DNA from: Neobacillus kokaensis
GTDB lineage: Bacteria > Bacillota > Bacilli > Bacillales > Cytobacillaceae
NCBI RefSeq assembly: GCF_014656545.1
Contig: NZ_BNDS01000001.1
Span: forward strand, 127,190 to 191,189
Direction: 5' to 3'
DNA length: 64,000 nucleotides
Shown: piece by piece, positions 35,914 to 44,244 of the stretch
How positions within the stretch are numbered: position 1 is the stretch's first letter
How the letters are laid out: every line of letters begins with the position of its first letter
Position numbers and translations under genes: made by a program
The notes under the pieces: generated by a model
Database searches by the model: none
The model's input: only the letters and a program-made list of their open reading frames with translations
Told to the model about the DNA's origin: nothing

Positions 35914-37206
35914 TTATTCGATATAAAAGTATTCTCTTAATATTTCCTGCGTTTTTATATAACTAACATTTATATTTTTTACATATTCATTTACTTCTGG
36001 GCTAAATGTTATAACCGCTTCAAATTGTTCTTGAAAATCTTTCTTTTCTTCTGGTGTGAAATAACAATATATAATTTGTGGATTGGGTTGTTGAGAAAAG
36101 TAAAATGCTAACATTATATTTCTTAAAACATGTTGGTCATTCTCTATGTTCATGCCAAAGATAACAATGTTGTTTATTGAATTATCATTAATTAAAGCAT
36201 CCATTTTGTCAGAAAAACGGGGTACTTTTTTGTTATAAGGATTCTTTGTAATAGTATTAACAACTGGTAAAAAAGCTTTGAAAATAAAGAAGTCGCCAAT
36301 TAAAATATCCGAGAAACTAACATAACCGTTAGTGTATTTAAATCCTAAACTTTGAGAAAATACATATTCTGTCTTATCTTTAACAAATTCCCCATGGAAA
36401 TGTTCCACACGGTCACCCACTATATTTTCCATTATCTTGTCGTAATTAAGTGAAAGCAGCGAGTCGAATTTATTTAAAAAATTCTTTATATTTTTCATAT
36501 CAAGGTTATTGATGTTTGATAACATACTCATATCCAACGCTTTCCCATTTGAAAATATGGCTATGGAAAACAGAAACCGATAATAGGTTGTGAATCCATT
36601 AAATATGACATCTTCATTTAATTGTTGTTCCTGTGGTAGTAGTCTTATTGGGCTTTTATTTCCTACCTTCAAAACGGTAATAAAGGAGTTATTACTAGGA
36701 AATTGATAGTAATTCGGGTTTAATTTTTTAATTGCAAAATAAAAGTATATAAGTGTAGTCCAATGTTCAATGTTTACATAAGAAATGCCTTTATTTTTAC
36801 CTACATCACAAATTCGATTTAATATATCAATTTGGCTTAATCCAAACACTAGCTTTGTAATTAATTTTTCTTCCAACAGTTCTTCAATTAACTTGCTATT
36901 TTCTCTTATTGATTCAGCAAAAATTAAGGCATCATTAAAAATTTCAAATAAGGAATCCTCTGAAATGTTACGCAAGAACCTTTTAACATTTTGAAAATTA
37001 TCAATACATTTGCGAGTGAAATTTTTATTAGCTTTTATTTCATAAGATGAATTGTAAATTACATTTTTATGAGAGATTAATAAATTATCATATATACGTC
37101 CAAAGTCGCTATCAAAATTCATGCTAAACCCGTTACCGCATAAAAAAGCACTTTTGTTTTTGTCTATGTATTCGTTAAACTCTAAAATATTTATTTCATT
37201 ACTCAT
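35914..37206 (-). CDS. SIR2/AbiH/DUF4917-like protein, candidate phage-defence factor
   Basis: 430 residues. The N-terminal AFLCGNGFSMNFD (about 17-29) resembles the glycine-rich nucleotide-binding loop of DUF4917/AbiH/SIR2-like proteins. LLSLNYDKIMENI followed by EHFHGEF (about 245-275) resembles their TNYD...HLHG motif, and IVIFGMNIENDQHVL (about 345-360) resembles the GxSL-x-D segment. Many such proteins cleave NAD or act in abortive infection. It is the only leftward gene of the element, with its own RBS (AAGGGG) and terminator, a position typical of accessory defence cargo. Very AT-rich compared with host genes, suggesting transfer. Family assignment is by motif pattern only. Confidence 0.65.
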   Translation of the reverse strand: MSNEINILEFNEYIDKNKSAFLCGNGFSMNFDSDFGRIYDNLLISHKNVIYNSSYEIKANKNFTRKCIDNFQNVKRFLRNISEDSLFEIFNDALIFAESIRENSKLIEELLEEKLITKLVFGLSQIDILNRICDVGKNKGISYVNIEHWTTLIYFYFAIKKLNPNYYQFPSNNSFITVLKVGNKSPIRLLPQEQQLNEDVIFNGFTTYYRFLFSIAIFSNGKALDMSMLSNINNLDMKNIKNFLNKFDSLLSLNYDKIMENIVGDRVEHFHGEFVKDKTEYVFSQSLGFKYTNGYVSFSDILIGDFFIFKAFLPVVNTITKNPYNKKVPRFSDKMDALINDNSINNIVIFGMNIENDQHVLRNIMLAFYFSQQPNPQIIYCYFTPEEKKDFQEQFEAVITFSPEVNEYVKNINVSYIKTQEILREYFYIE

Positions 37207-37464
37207 TTAAAAAACACATCCCCTTGTGTTATCTATTTACACCTTAACATAGGGAAACCAATTATTTCACCTTTTCCTTACCTGAGTTTACACATAGATT
37301 TTTTATTTGAAGACTTAAGAAGGAAATCTTTATGTTCTTCCCAAACAGGTTTAAGAAAGTGTAAAATTTTATTGAACTAACGGGGCAGGATAGTAGAATT
37401 TGAGTAAATCATATATCGCAGGGAAATGTATAAAGGAAACACTTTAATATTAAGGGTGAAATTG

Positions 37465-37698
37465 ATGAATTGGTTAAGAACAATATCTGCTGTAATTTCG
37501 ATAGGTATATTTTTATATTTAACTTTCAAGTCATATAGGTTTTATAAGGAATTAAAAAAGGAAACTAATAATGATGATAGGGGTTTATCAAGGAGGTTTT
37601 CACGTAAATGGGAAAGAGAACTTTCAAAGAAAACCACTATTTTGATTATTATAGGTACTATTTTCGGTATATTGTTCTATATTGGGGATTTGTTTTAA
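37465..37698 (+). CDS. Small two-helix membrane protein of unknown function
   Basis: 77 residues with hydrophobic segments at about 6-24 and 55-75, separated by a strongly charged stretch. ATG at 37465 follows AAGGGTG; the longer in-frame start at 37426 is less well supported. It is divergent from the SIR2/AbiH-like gene, with 258 bp between the two starts, and could be its partner or an independent cargo gene. Confidence 0.55.
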   Translation: MNWLRTISAVISIGIFLYLTFKSYRFYKELKKETNNDDRGLSRRFSRKWERELSKKTTILIIIGTIFGILFYIGDLF

Positions 37699-37872
37699 AA
37701 AATCTTTTCTTCAATTAATTGGTGCGTTTCTTGAATAAGAAGGTTACTCTTATCCCGTTAATTAATCAACTCTAGCCCCTATGGGTTAGGGTCTTTTATT
37801 TGTGTCTATCCTAATAATAAAGGTGGAAACGGTAAAACTAAGGGATTACCGCAAATAGGAAGTGAAATCAAC

Positions 37873-37901
37873 TTGAGTTTGCCATAATCCTAGCTTATAA
37901 T
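37873..37901 (+). promoter_or_regulatory. Element-borne promoter for re-formed miaB, inside the right end-repeat
   Basis: TTGAGT (37873-37878), a 17-bp spacer, then perfect TATAAT (37896-37901), 79 bp upstream of the miaB GTG. The spacer lies in the TGAGTTTGCCATAATC repeat shared with the left end. It would replace the native miaB promoter left behind at 28320. Confidence 0.65.
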
Positions 37902-37980
37902 TGAAGGGTTGAAGATTATTAAAACAAACTCATTTTGATTACAGAAAAACGCAATAACAGCAAGGAGTTGAACGTATAAA

Positions 37981-39516
37981 GTGAACGAGAAACAAAGATT
38001 AGACAACCAACAAGCTAATTCTTCGGACAAAAAATCCGCCAAGGATTACAGCAAGTATTTTACACAAGTCATCACAGCGCCTTCATTAAAAGATGCAAAA
38101 AAACGTGGGAAGGAAGAAGTTCAATACCACAATGATTTTACAATCCCTGAGGAATTTAAAGGGATGGGAGAAGGCCGCAAATTTTATATTCGGACTTATG
38201 GCTGTCAAATGAATGAGCATGATACAGAAGTTATGGCGGGCATCTTTTTGGCACTAGGATATGAGCCAACTGATCGCACAGAGGATGCCAATGTTATTCT
38301 TCTTAATACATGTGCTATTCGTGAAAATGCCGAAAACAAAGTATTTGGAGAGCTCGGGCATTTAAAAGCATTAAAAATGGAAAAGCCAGATTTGCTTCTT
38401 GGTGTCTGCGGCTGTATGTCACAAGAGGAATCAGTTGTTAATAAAATTTTAAAAACGTATCAGCAGGTGGATATGATTTTTGGTACTCATAATATTCACC
38501 GTTTGCCTCAAATTTTAAATGAAGCATACTTATCCAAAGAAATGGTTATTGAGGTATGGTCTAAGGAGGGTGACGTCATTGAAAACCTTCCGAAAGAACG
38601 CCGCGGCAAAATCAAGGCATGGGTTAACATTATGTACGGCTGTGATAAGTTCTGTACGTATTGTATTGTCCCTTATACACGGGGAAAAGAACGCAGCCGC
38701 CGTCCTGAGGAAATCATCCAGGAGGTCCGCCACTTAGCGGCTCAAGGCTATAAGGAAATCACACTGCTTGGGCAAAACGTTAATGCCTATGGGAAGGATT
38801 TTGAAGATATCAAGTATGGCCTTGGTGATTTAATGGATGAAATCAGAAAAATTGATATCCCGCGTATTCGCTTTACGACAAGTCATCCGCGTGACTTCGA
38901 TGATCACTTAATCGAAGTTCTGGCAAAAGGCGGCAATTTGATGGATCATATTCACCTGCCAGTTCAATCAGGTTCAACAGAAGTACTCAAAATTATGGCC
39001 CGTAAATATACAAGAGAACAATATTTGGAGCTTGTCAGAAAGATTAAAGCGGCAATTCCGAATGTATCGCTTACAACGGACATTATTGTTGGATATCCGA
39101 ATGAAACAGATGAGCAATTTGAAGAAACTTTATCCCTATATCGTGAAGTAAGTTATGAAATTGCTTATACATTTATTTATTCACCAAGGGAAGGCACTCC
39201 TGCCGCTAAGATGGAAGATAATGTTCCAATGGAAGTGAAGAAAGAGCGCTTGCAGCGTTTAAATAACCTTGTAAATGAGCTTTCTGCAGAGGCAATGAAG
39301 AAATACGAGGGACAAATTGTTGAAGTACTAGTTGATGGGGAAAGCAAAAACAATCCTGATGTTCTAGCGGGCTACACAACAAAGAACAAGTTAGTCAACT
39401 TTAAAGGACCAAAAACCGCCATCGGAAATATTGTCAAAGTAAAAATTAATGAAGCCAAAACTTGGTCATTAAATGGAGAAATGGTGGAAGAAATCGAACC
39501 AGCAGAGGTGAAATAA
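37981..39516 (+). CDS. miaB: tRNA-2-methylthio-N6-dimethylallyladenosine synthase MiaB, with element-supplied start
   Basis: 511-residue radical-SAM methylthiotransferase that converts i6A37 to ms2i6A37 in tRNA. The N-terminal UPF0004 domain (about 60-180) contains [11 protein letters not shown] and other cluster cysteines. The radical-SAM motif CxxxCxxC is in [13 protein letters not shown] (about 220-228) and a C-terminal TRAM domain covers about 435-500. The first 11 codons, GTG start and RBS AAGGAG come from the integrated element; they encode NEKQRL and QQ like the native start but use different codons and lack three residues. Downstream of 38013 the gene is host sequence. It pairs with ricA directly downstream. 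Confidence 0.95.
   Translation: MNEKQRLDNQQANSSDKKSAKDYSKYFTQVITAPSLKDAKKRGKEEVQYHNDFTIPEEFKGMGEGRKFYIRTYGCQMNEHDTEVMAGIFLALGYEPTDRTEDANVILLNTCAIRENAENKVFGELGHLKALKMEKPDLLLGVCGCMSQEESVVNKILKTYQQVDMIFGTHNIHRLPQILNEAYLSKEMVIEVWSKEGDVIENLPKERRGKIKAWVNIMYGCDKFCTYCIVPYTRGKERSRRPEEIIQEVRHLAAQGYKEITLLGQNVNAYGKDFEDIKYGLGDLMDEIRKIDIPRIRFTTSHPRDFDDHLIEVLAKGGNLMDHIHLPVQSGSTEVLKIMARKYTREQYLELVRKIKAAIPNVSLTTDIIVGYPNETDEQFEETLSLYREVSYEIAYTFIYSPREGTPAAKMEDNVPMEVKKERLQRLNNLVNELSAEAMKKYEGQIVEVLVDGESKNNPDVLAGYTTKNKLVNFKGPKTAIGNIVKVKINEAKTWSLNGEMVEEIEPAEVK
38013..38046 (+). repeat. attR, 34-bp direct repeat within miaB
   Basis: Identical to 28487-28520. It lies at codons 11-22 of the present miaB and is in frame with both the native and the element-supplied starts. 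Confidence 0.92.
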
Positions 39517-39517
39517 A

Positions 39518-39964
39518 GTGGCGAAGTATACAAAAGACGATATCGTCGCTCGGGCAGCGGATTTAGCACGAATGATTGCAGAGACGGATGAAGTGGACTT
39601 TTTTAAAAAAGCGGAAGCACATATTCATGATAATCCGAAAGTAAAGACTTTAATTGCTGATATTAAAGGACTGCAAAAGCAAGCTGTGAATCTTCAGCAT
39701 TATGGTAAACCAGAGGCATTAAAAAAAGTGGAGGATAAAATTGCCTCCATCGAAGCGGAATTGGATGGGATTCCAGTCGTTCAGGAATTCAAACAATCTC
39801 AGCTTGAAGTCAATGAATTACTTCAATTAATTGCTTCAACAATCTCCAATACGGTAACTGATGAAATTATTACATCTACAGGCGGAGATTTATTAAGCGG
39901 GGAAACAGGCGCCAGCATTAAAAATGGCGGCTCTTGCGATAATGGTTGTGACCACGAACATTGA
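39518..39964 (+). CDS. ricA: RicA (YmcA), Fe-S cluster-associated regulator of RNA maturation and development
   Basis: 148-residue YlbF/YmcA-family protein, helical. In B. subtilis RicA-RicF-RicT binds [4Fe-4S] clusters, assists RNase Y-dependent maturation and promotes Spo0A phosphorylation. The C-terminal GGSCDNGCDHEH supplies the two cysteines (about 140 and 144). GTG start at 39518, one base after the miaB stop, with a GAGGTG RBS; it is co-transcribed with miaB. rny, its functional partner, lies upstream of the same cluster. Confidence 0.92.
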   Translation: MAKYTKDDIVARAADLARMIAETDEVDFFKKAEAHIHDNPKVKTLIADIKGLQKQAVNLQHYGKPEALKKVEDKIASIEAELDGIPVVQEFKQSQLEVNELLQLIASTISNTVTDEIITSTGGDLLSGETGASIKNGGSCDNGCDHEH

Positions 39965-39970
39965 TTTTAT

Positions 39971-40004
39971 GAACCAAGCTGTATTTTTCAGCTTGGTTTT
40001 TTTA
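39971..40004 (+). terminator. Terminator of the miaB-ricA operon
   Basis: AACCAAGCTG and CAGCTTGGTT form a perfect 10-bp stem around TATTTTT, followed by a T run. Confidence 0.88.
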
Positions 40005-40170
40005 TTGAGATTCCCTACGTCGATAGTAACTCATGTAAGCACACCTCCATTCATCCAGCATAAGATGTCATGACTAAACTTTTATCCAGTATTTAAAAAA
40101 TTTAAAATCACACTAGTCTAGACATTCGCATAGGATGAAATGAAACAGAAATGAGGAGGGTTCGCGCGAA

Positions 40171-40716
40171 ATGGGAGAATACAGAGAGATTATTACCAAA
40201 GCCGTAGTCGCGAAAGGACGTAAATATACCCAGTCCAATCATACGATTAGCCCGGCACATAATCCATCGAGCATTCTCGGCTGTTGGGTTATCAACCATA
40301 AATACAACGCGAAAAAAGTTGGTAAGACGGTGGAAATTCATGGCTCATATGACATCAACTCTTGGTACTCGTTCAATGATAATACCAAAACAGAAGTCGT
40401 AACAGAACGTGTTCAATACACTGATGTCATAAAGTTGAAGTATCGTGACCATGACTGCCTGGATGATAACGAAATTGTCGCCAAAGTGCTGCAACAGCCA
40501 AATACCTGTGAAGCCGTAATTTCCCCAAACGGCAACAGGATTATCGTCCATGTAGAAAGGGAATTCCTTGTTGAAGTCATCGGTGAGACGAAGGTTTGTG
40601 TAAGAGTCAATCCTGAAGGCTGTAAAGATGAGGATGAAGAGTGGGGAATGGATGTTGACGACGAAGAATTTGAAGAGCTAAACCCGGATTTCTTAGTCGG
40701 CGGCGAAGAAGAATAA
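40171..40716 (+). CDS. cotE: Outer spore coat protein CotE
   Basis: 181-residue morphogenetic coat protein that organises the outer coat around the forespore. Length equals B. subtilis CotE (181) and the very acidic C-terminal tail is typical. RBS GAGGAGG. CATAGGAT at 40129-40136, 42 bp upstream of the ATG, fits the -10 of a mother-cell sigma factor (SigE/SigK), although no clear -35 is seen. B. subtilis has mutS/mutL next; here other genes follow, so the order diverges after cotE. Confidence 0.93.
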   Translation: MGEYREIITKAVVAKGRKYTQSNHTISPAHNPSSILGCWVINHKYNAKKVGKTVEIHGSYDINSWYSFNDNTKTEVVTERVQYTDVIKLKYRDHDCLDDNEIVAKVLQQPNTCEAVISPNGNRIIVHVEREFLVEVIGETKVCVRVNPEGCKDEDEEWGMDVDDEEFEELNPDFLVGGEEE

Positions 40717-40720
40717 ACAT

Positions 40721-40752
40721 AACTAGGAGGTTTTTACTTCCTAGTTTTTTCT
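40721..40752 (+). terminator. cotE terminator
   Basis: AACTAGGA and TCCTAGTT form an 8-bp stem, followed by TTTTCTTTTTT. Confidence 0.8.
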
Positions 40753-40812
40753 TTTTTACAAATTGAATGTTTTGGTTGAAAATAAGCACCTTAATTATTG
40801 GAGGTGTATATA

Positions 40813-41013
40813 ATGGAGCCAAAGGAGCCTGGGAATAAAAAAGTACCTGATTTTGATAAACTGAATGACCGAATTATTGCTGAAATGCCATCTGAACCGA
40901 TGATTGTCATTAAAACGAATCTTGATCCGAAGAATGTTATGGACCAAAACCCGTATTATCAAAGCGGGGAAATAAAAGATCCCAAAGAGTTTAAGAATTA
41001 TTTTGAAGAGTAA
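40813..41013 (+). CDS. Small hydrophilic protein of unknown function
   Basis: 66 residues, Pro-, Lys- and Asp/Glu-rich (MEPKEPGNKKVPDFDKL start), probably partly disordered. ATG at 40813 follows TTGGAGGTG; the in-frame ATG at 40798 overlaps the RBS. Being next to cotE it might be spore-related, but no motif supports this. A bidirectional terminator follows. Confidence 0.65.
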   Translation: MEPKEPGNKKVPDFDKLNDRIIAEMPSEPMIVIKTNLDPKNVMDQNPYYQSGEIKDPKEFKNYFEE

Positions 41014-41042
41014 AAGCCAGGTTATTCTCCCTGGCTTTTTTT
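41012..41042. terminator. Bidirectional terminator
   Basis: AAAAGCCAGG and CCTGGCTTTT form a stem around TTATTCTC, with T runs on both strands. It serves the converging 66-residue gene and the GNAT gene. Confidence 0.85.
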
Positions 41043-41576
41043 CCATTCATGTTTTAAAAGGGACAGCACATATGTATCATGAGATTCATTATTTTGATAA
41101 ATGTACCCGCGCAGCAGTCCCTCAACGCTAAACCCAAGCTTCTTAAGTAGATTTAACGATACTGTATTTTCGGGGTAAACAACGGCACCCATCCGATATA
41201 ATTCTAACTGTTGAAAACTAAAATCAAGAACCTCATTCAATGCTTCTGTAGCAAAGCCCTTTCGCCAATATGCCGGGTGCAGTTCATAACCGATTTCGGC
41301 ACGTTTATTATTCAGCTGCAGTGCGTTTAAGCCAATGGTACCGATGATTTTTTGATTTTCTTTAAGTTTAATGCCCCAACGGATCCCCCGTTTTTCATTA
41401 AAGTTTTTATGATACATATCAATTAATTTTGTTGCCTCTGCTGGCAGTATGAATGGATCAGTCCCATAGTATTTTGTTACTTCCTCAAGTGATAAAATAC
41501 CAAAAATACTATCCAAATGTTGATGGGTAATTTCGATTAATTTTAGTCTCTTTGTCTCTAAAACTGGAAACCTCAA
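41022..41576 (-). CDS. GNAT-family N-acetyltransferase (RimJ/RimL-like)
   Basis: About 184 residues of the acetyltransf_3 type: FPVLETKRLKL at the start, GTIGLNALQLNNKRAEIGYEL in the middle, YWRKGFATEAL for acetyl-CoA binding (about 108-118) and NTVSLNLLKKLGF near the end. The substrate could be a ribosomal protein N-terminus or a small amine. A TTG at 41576 is favoured because AAGAGGTG then lies at a proper distance; the GTG at 41585 sits inside that RBS. Confidence 0.8.
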   Translation of the reverse strand: MRFPVLETKRLKLIEITHQHLDSIFGILSLEEVTKYYGTDPFILPAEATKLIDMYHKNFNEKRGIRWGIKLKENQKIIGTIGLNALQLNNKRAEIGYELHPAYWRKGFATEALNEVLDFSFQQLELYRMGAVVYPENTVSLNLLKKLGFSVEGLLRGYIYQNNESHDTYVLSLLKHEWKKSQGE

Positions 41577-41726
41577 GGTGTGCACCTCTTTTTAAGTCAA
41601 TAAATGAAATTGTTTATTTCTAGTGTATCTTGGCTGATTATAAAAATAAAGTAAAATACATCATTTCCGTTCAGAATTACACATAGGCTTTAATTAATAG
41701 TTTAAGTATAGAGAGGGGACAGTAAC

Positions 41727-42197
41727 ATGGATGATCGTCAATTTCGTAATGCGATGGGGAAGTTTGCAACAGGGGTAACGGTAGTCCTGACAGAGGTGAG
41801 CGGCAAGGTGCATGGAATGACAGCAAATGCCTTTATGTCGGTTTCCCTAAACCCAAAGCTGGTGGTCATCTCCATCGCTGAAAAAGCACAAATGCTGAAA
41901 AAAATAAAACAAAGCGGAACATTTTCTGTCAATATATTAGCAGCGGGTCAAAAGGAATTATCGATGATTTTTGCCGGACAGCTTAAAGAACAACGACAAG
42001 TTGTATTTGACTATCTCGGAAATATACCAGTGATACCAGGTGCCATTGCGCAAATTATATGTGAAGTGTCAGCTTCACATGTGGAGGGAGATCATACCCT
42101 TTTTATTGGGAAAGTAACAAATATTCAATTGGAAGAGGAGTTGCCACTGATTTATTATAGCGGGAAATACAGAAGTCTAAAAGAAGAAAATGGCTGA
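41727..42197 (+). CDS. Flavin reductase domain protein (HpaC-like)
   Basis: 156-residue flavin reductase-like protein binding FMN or FAD (MGKFATGVTVVLTE at the start; HGMTANAFMSVSLNPKLVVIS near 30-50; the C-terminal HTLFIGKV). Such enzymes reduce flavin with NAD(P)H and feed two-component monooxygenases. The window also encodes an HpaB-type oxygenase (57061-58509), a possible but non-adjacent partner. RBS GAGGGGA. It converges on the sigma-54 activator gene through a shared terminator. Confidence 0.85.
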   Translation: MDDRQFRNAMGKFATGVTVVLTEVSGKVHGMTANAFMSVSLNPKLVVISIAEKAQMLKKIKQSGTFSVNILAAGQKELSMIFAGQLKEQRQVVFDYLGNIPVIPGAIAQIICEVSASHVEGDHTLFIGKVTNIQLEEELPLIYYSGKYRSLKEENG

Positions 42198-42198
42198 A

Positions 42199-42249
42199 AA
42201 AAACCAGCTTATCACTGATGAATTTTGTCAGTGTAAGCTGGTTTTTTTC
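42199..42249. terminator. Bidirectional terminator
   Basis: AAAACCAGCTTA and CACTGA pair with TCAGTG and TAAGCTGGTTTT in a long stem, with A/T runs on both sides. Shared by the flavin reductase and the sigma-54 activator genes. Confidence 0.88.
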
Positions 42250-42251
42250 GT

Positions 42252-43958
42252 TTAAGGCTTTACTAGCCCGTGCTTTTTTATATGATACTGCAGGCTTTGT
42301 CTCGTAATCCCCAGTTGTTTCGCAGCTTTAGAGATATTCCAGTTGGTCTCTTCCAAAACTTTTTGAATGTAATGCTCTTGAGAATTCGTAAAGATTGATT
42401 TTAGCGGGTTCTTAATTATCTCCTTTTGCTTTTGCCCTTTTAAGGAACTGTTCAACACAATCTTATTTCGTAAATAGGCAGGTAGATGCTCGCTATTAAT
42501 TTCAATATCTAATTCATTCGTTTGAATAATTAAGTTTTCAATAAGATGTTCAAGTTCCCTTGTATTTCCGGGCCATTGGTATTGAAGCAGCATCGTTCGT
42601 AATGCTGCTGACAGGTCCGGGACAGATTTATTAAATTTCTGTTGATACTTCTCAATAAAGTGGTCAATAAAAAATAAAATATCTTCCGTTCGTTCTCTTA
42701 ATGGCGGAATGAAAATACTTGTATGGGCAATTCGGTAAAATAGATCAAGACGCATTTTACCTTCTTCAATCAACTTTACCGGGTCCTCATTGGACGCGCT
42801 AATGACCGTACACTCTACAGGAGTTACATCATTTGAACCGACCCTCCGTACCAAACGTTCCTGTAAAACCCGCATCAATTTCGATTGAAGCGTCATTGGC
42901 ATGGAATTAATCTCATCAAGAAAAAGTGTACCATTTTTAGCATATTCAAATAATCCAATTTGATTGGAGGCTCCAGTAAATGCCCCTTTAACTGTCCCAA
43001 ATAGCGTGCTTTCAAGAAGGGTCTCAGGTATTGCTGCACAATTCACTGCAACAAACGGACTATCTGACCTCGGACTGTGATTATGCATACTTTGGGCAAA
43101 CAGTTCTTTCCCGGTCCCTGTTTCTCCAACAATTAATACATCGGTATTATGGATCGCAATATTTTGAGCCTCTTGAATTAAATTCTTTAAGGCAAGACTT
43201 TTGCCTTTAATGTTTTCAAATGTAAAAGAGGTCCCATTTTTTAAGGGCTGATTGCTTGAATCAGGTTGAGCAATTTGCCTTTTTAATTCAATAGCTTGAT
43301 GCAGCCGATTTTTTAAATGGGATTCATTTGTACTGATTGAAAACACAGCAATAGTCTCACCATCTTTTTGAATCGGAAACGTACTGTAATTCACATACCT
43401 TGGAATTCCATTCACGGTAGAATGTGCCCGATACCTTGAGAAAATTGGTTTGCCCGTGTTAAACGTATGTCTATGCTCTGAGTATTGTGGGTTATAATTG
43501 TATGCTGCCCATAAATGTTTCCCTATTATATCGCGGTGGTCGAGCCCCTCAAGTTTTTCCTGTGCATGATTATACAACACAATCCTGCCATCATGGTCAC
43601 TCATCATCACACCTTCATCAAGTGATTCAATAATTTTTTCAAGGCAATATAGTCTTGTGCTGGGCTTTTCCATGATATTAGTCATGTCTTCTATACATAA
43701 GACAACATAGTTAGTATCTGCGGTAAACTTTTTTACCTCAACCATAAGTTTTCTTTGGTTCAATTCAATGGGAAACCTTGTGTTTTCTACTAATTTTTCC
43801 TGATCAAAGGGAAAAAGTACAGAAATATGTATGCCCTCAATGATCTCTAAGGGGAGGGTAGGTTTAAAATCATACCATAAGATGTGGAACGTTTCATTTA
43901 ATACAATAACCCCGTCAACATAACTTTTTAAAATAGAACCGATTGACTCTGCAATCAA
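42252..43958 (-). CDS. Sigma-54-dependent transcriptional activator of the hut operon (inferred)
   Basis: 568-residue enhancer-binding protein. Two PAS-like sensory regions (about 1-105 and 108-215) precede the AAA+ domain (about 240-470) with Walker A GETGTGKE, the sigma-54 contact loop GAFTGA and Walker B GTLFLDEI. A Fis-type HTH is at the C-terminus (about 535-565; NISKAAKQLGITRQSLQYHI). It resembles RocR/BkdR-type regulators that sense small molecules rather than receiver-domain proteins. Divergent from hutU, with a sigma-54 promoter and two dyad sites in between; the ligand is probably histidine or urocanate (inferred). TTG start with an AGGGGG RBS. Confidence 0.88.
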   Translation of the reverse strand: MIAESIGSILKSYVDGVIVLNETFHILWYDFKPTLPLEIIEGIHISVLFPFDQEKLVENTRFPIELNQRKLMVEVKKFTADTNYVVLCIEDMTNIMEKPSTRLYCLEKIIESLDEGVMMSDHDGRIVLYNHAQEKLEGLDHRDIIGKHLWAAYNYNPQYSEHRHTFNTGKPIFSRYRAHSTVNGIPRYVNYSTFPIQKDGETIAVFSISTNESHLKNRLHQAIELKRQIAQPDSSNQPLKNGTSFTFENIKGKSLALKNLIQEAQNIAIHNTDVLIVGETGTGKELFAQSMHNHSPRSDSPFVAVNCAAIPETLLESTLFGTVKGAFTGASNQIGLFEYAKNGTLFLDEINSMPMTLQSKLMRVLQERLVRRVGSNDVTPVECTVISASNEDPVKLIEEGKMRLDLFYRIAHTSIFIPPLRERTEDILFFIDHFIEKYQQKFNKSVPDLSAALRTMLLQYQWPGNTRELEHLIENLIIQTNELDIEINSEHLPAYLRNKIVLNSSLKGQKQKEIIKNPLKSIFTNSQEHYIQKVLEETNWNISKAAKQLGITRQSLQYHIKKHGLVKP

Positions 43959-44032
43959 TCCTCAGTCCCCCTCTCAATAAAACGACCTCCTTATGAATAT
44001 AACACTTATTTTGAATTATTTAAATACTCTGC

Positions 44033-44051
44033 ATGCAAAGACTATCTGCAC
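44033..44051. promoter_or_regulatory. Upstream activator site 1 of hut
   Basis: ATGCAAAGACTATCTGCAC contains the dyad TGCANANANTNTNTGCA. It repeats at 44114. It lies about 195 bp upstream of the sigma-54 promoter, at a typical enhancer distance. Confidence 0.75.
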
Positions 44052-44060
44052 ACCTCTTGA

Positions 44061-44074
44061 TGTAACCGTTTTCA
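44061..44074 (+). promoter_or_regulatory. CcpA catabolite-responsive element (cre)
   Basis: TGTAACCGTTTTCA matches the consensus TGWAANCGNTNWCA at every defined position. It lies between the two activator sites. A 7-bp inverted repeat CCGTTTT/AAAACGG (44066-44085) overlaps it. Glucose repression of hut through CcpA is expected. Confidence 0.78.
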
Positions 44075-44113
44075 ATACAAAACGGCTGGTACAACTGAAT
44101 TTTCGAAAAAACT

Positions 44114-44132
44114 ATGCAAAATCTATCTGCAC
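44114..44132. promoter_or_regulatory. Upstream activator site 2 of hut
   Basis: ATGCAAAATCTATCTGCAC differs from site 1 in two bases and keeps the same 17-bp dyad. It is 81 bp from site 1 and about 114 bp from the sigma-54 promoter. Confidence 0.75.
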
Positions 44133-44225
44133 TAACTTTCCAAATGTTGGCTTTAAAAGAGGATGATTTTATTGTTTAATAGGGTGTTTTGCTGAAAAAT
44201 ATAAAAAATGAGGCTTAGTTTTAGT

Positions 44226-44244
44226 TTGGCACGCAACTTGCAAT
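44226..44244 (+). promoter_or_regulatory. Sigma-54 (SigL) promoter of hutU
   Basis: TTGGCACGCAACTTGCAAT: GG (44228-44229) and GC (44240-44241) with exactly ten bases between, matching TGGCAC-N5-TTGC. It lies 54 bp upstream of the hutU ATG. Together with the sites at 44033-44132 it fills the 339-bp divergent region. Confidence 0.9.

Larger units (their letters stand above)
28487..38046 (+). mobile_element. Integrated element (probable phage satellite) in the 5' end of miaB
   Basis: The 34-bp direct repeats at 28487-28520 and 38013-38046 flank a segment with a tyrosine recombinase next to the left repeat, a TerS-like gene, a phage-type HTH gene, unknown small genes and a candidate defence gene. 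No capsid, portal, large terminase, tail or lysis gene is visible. The left repeat lies in a truncated native miaB start and the right repeat lies in the re-formed miaB. Excision would remove 9,526 bp. The size, TerS without TerL, and the integrase suggest a PICI-like satellite; no recognisable Stl repressor or replication initiator was found, so the class is inferred. Confidence 0.85.

Noticed and set aside
28487-38046. Complete prophage or conjugative element
   Set aside because: No capsid, portal, large terminase, tail, lysis, relaxase or type IV secretion genes are present in 9.5 kb.
28446-39516. Two miaB paralogues
   Set aside because: The left copy has only 25 miaB codons and shares a 34-bp identical block with the right copy; it is an att duplication.
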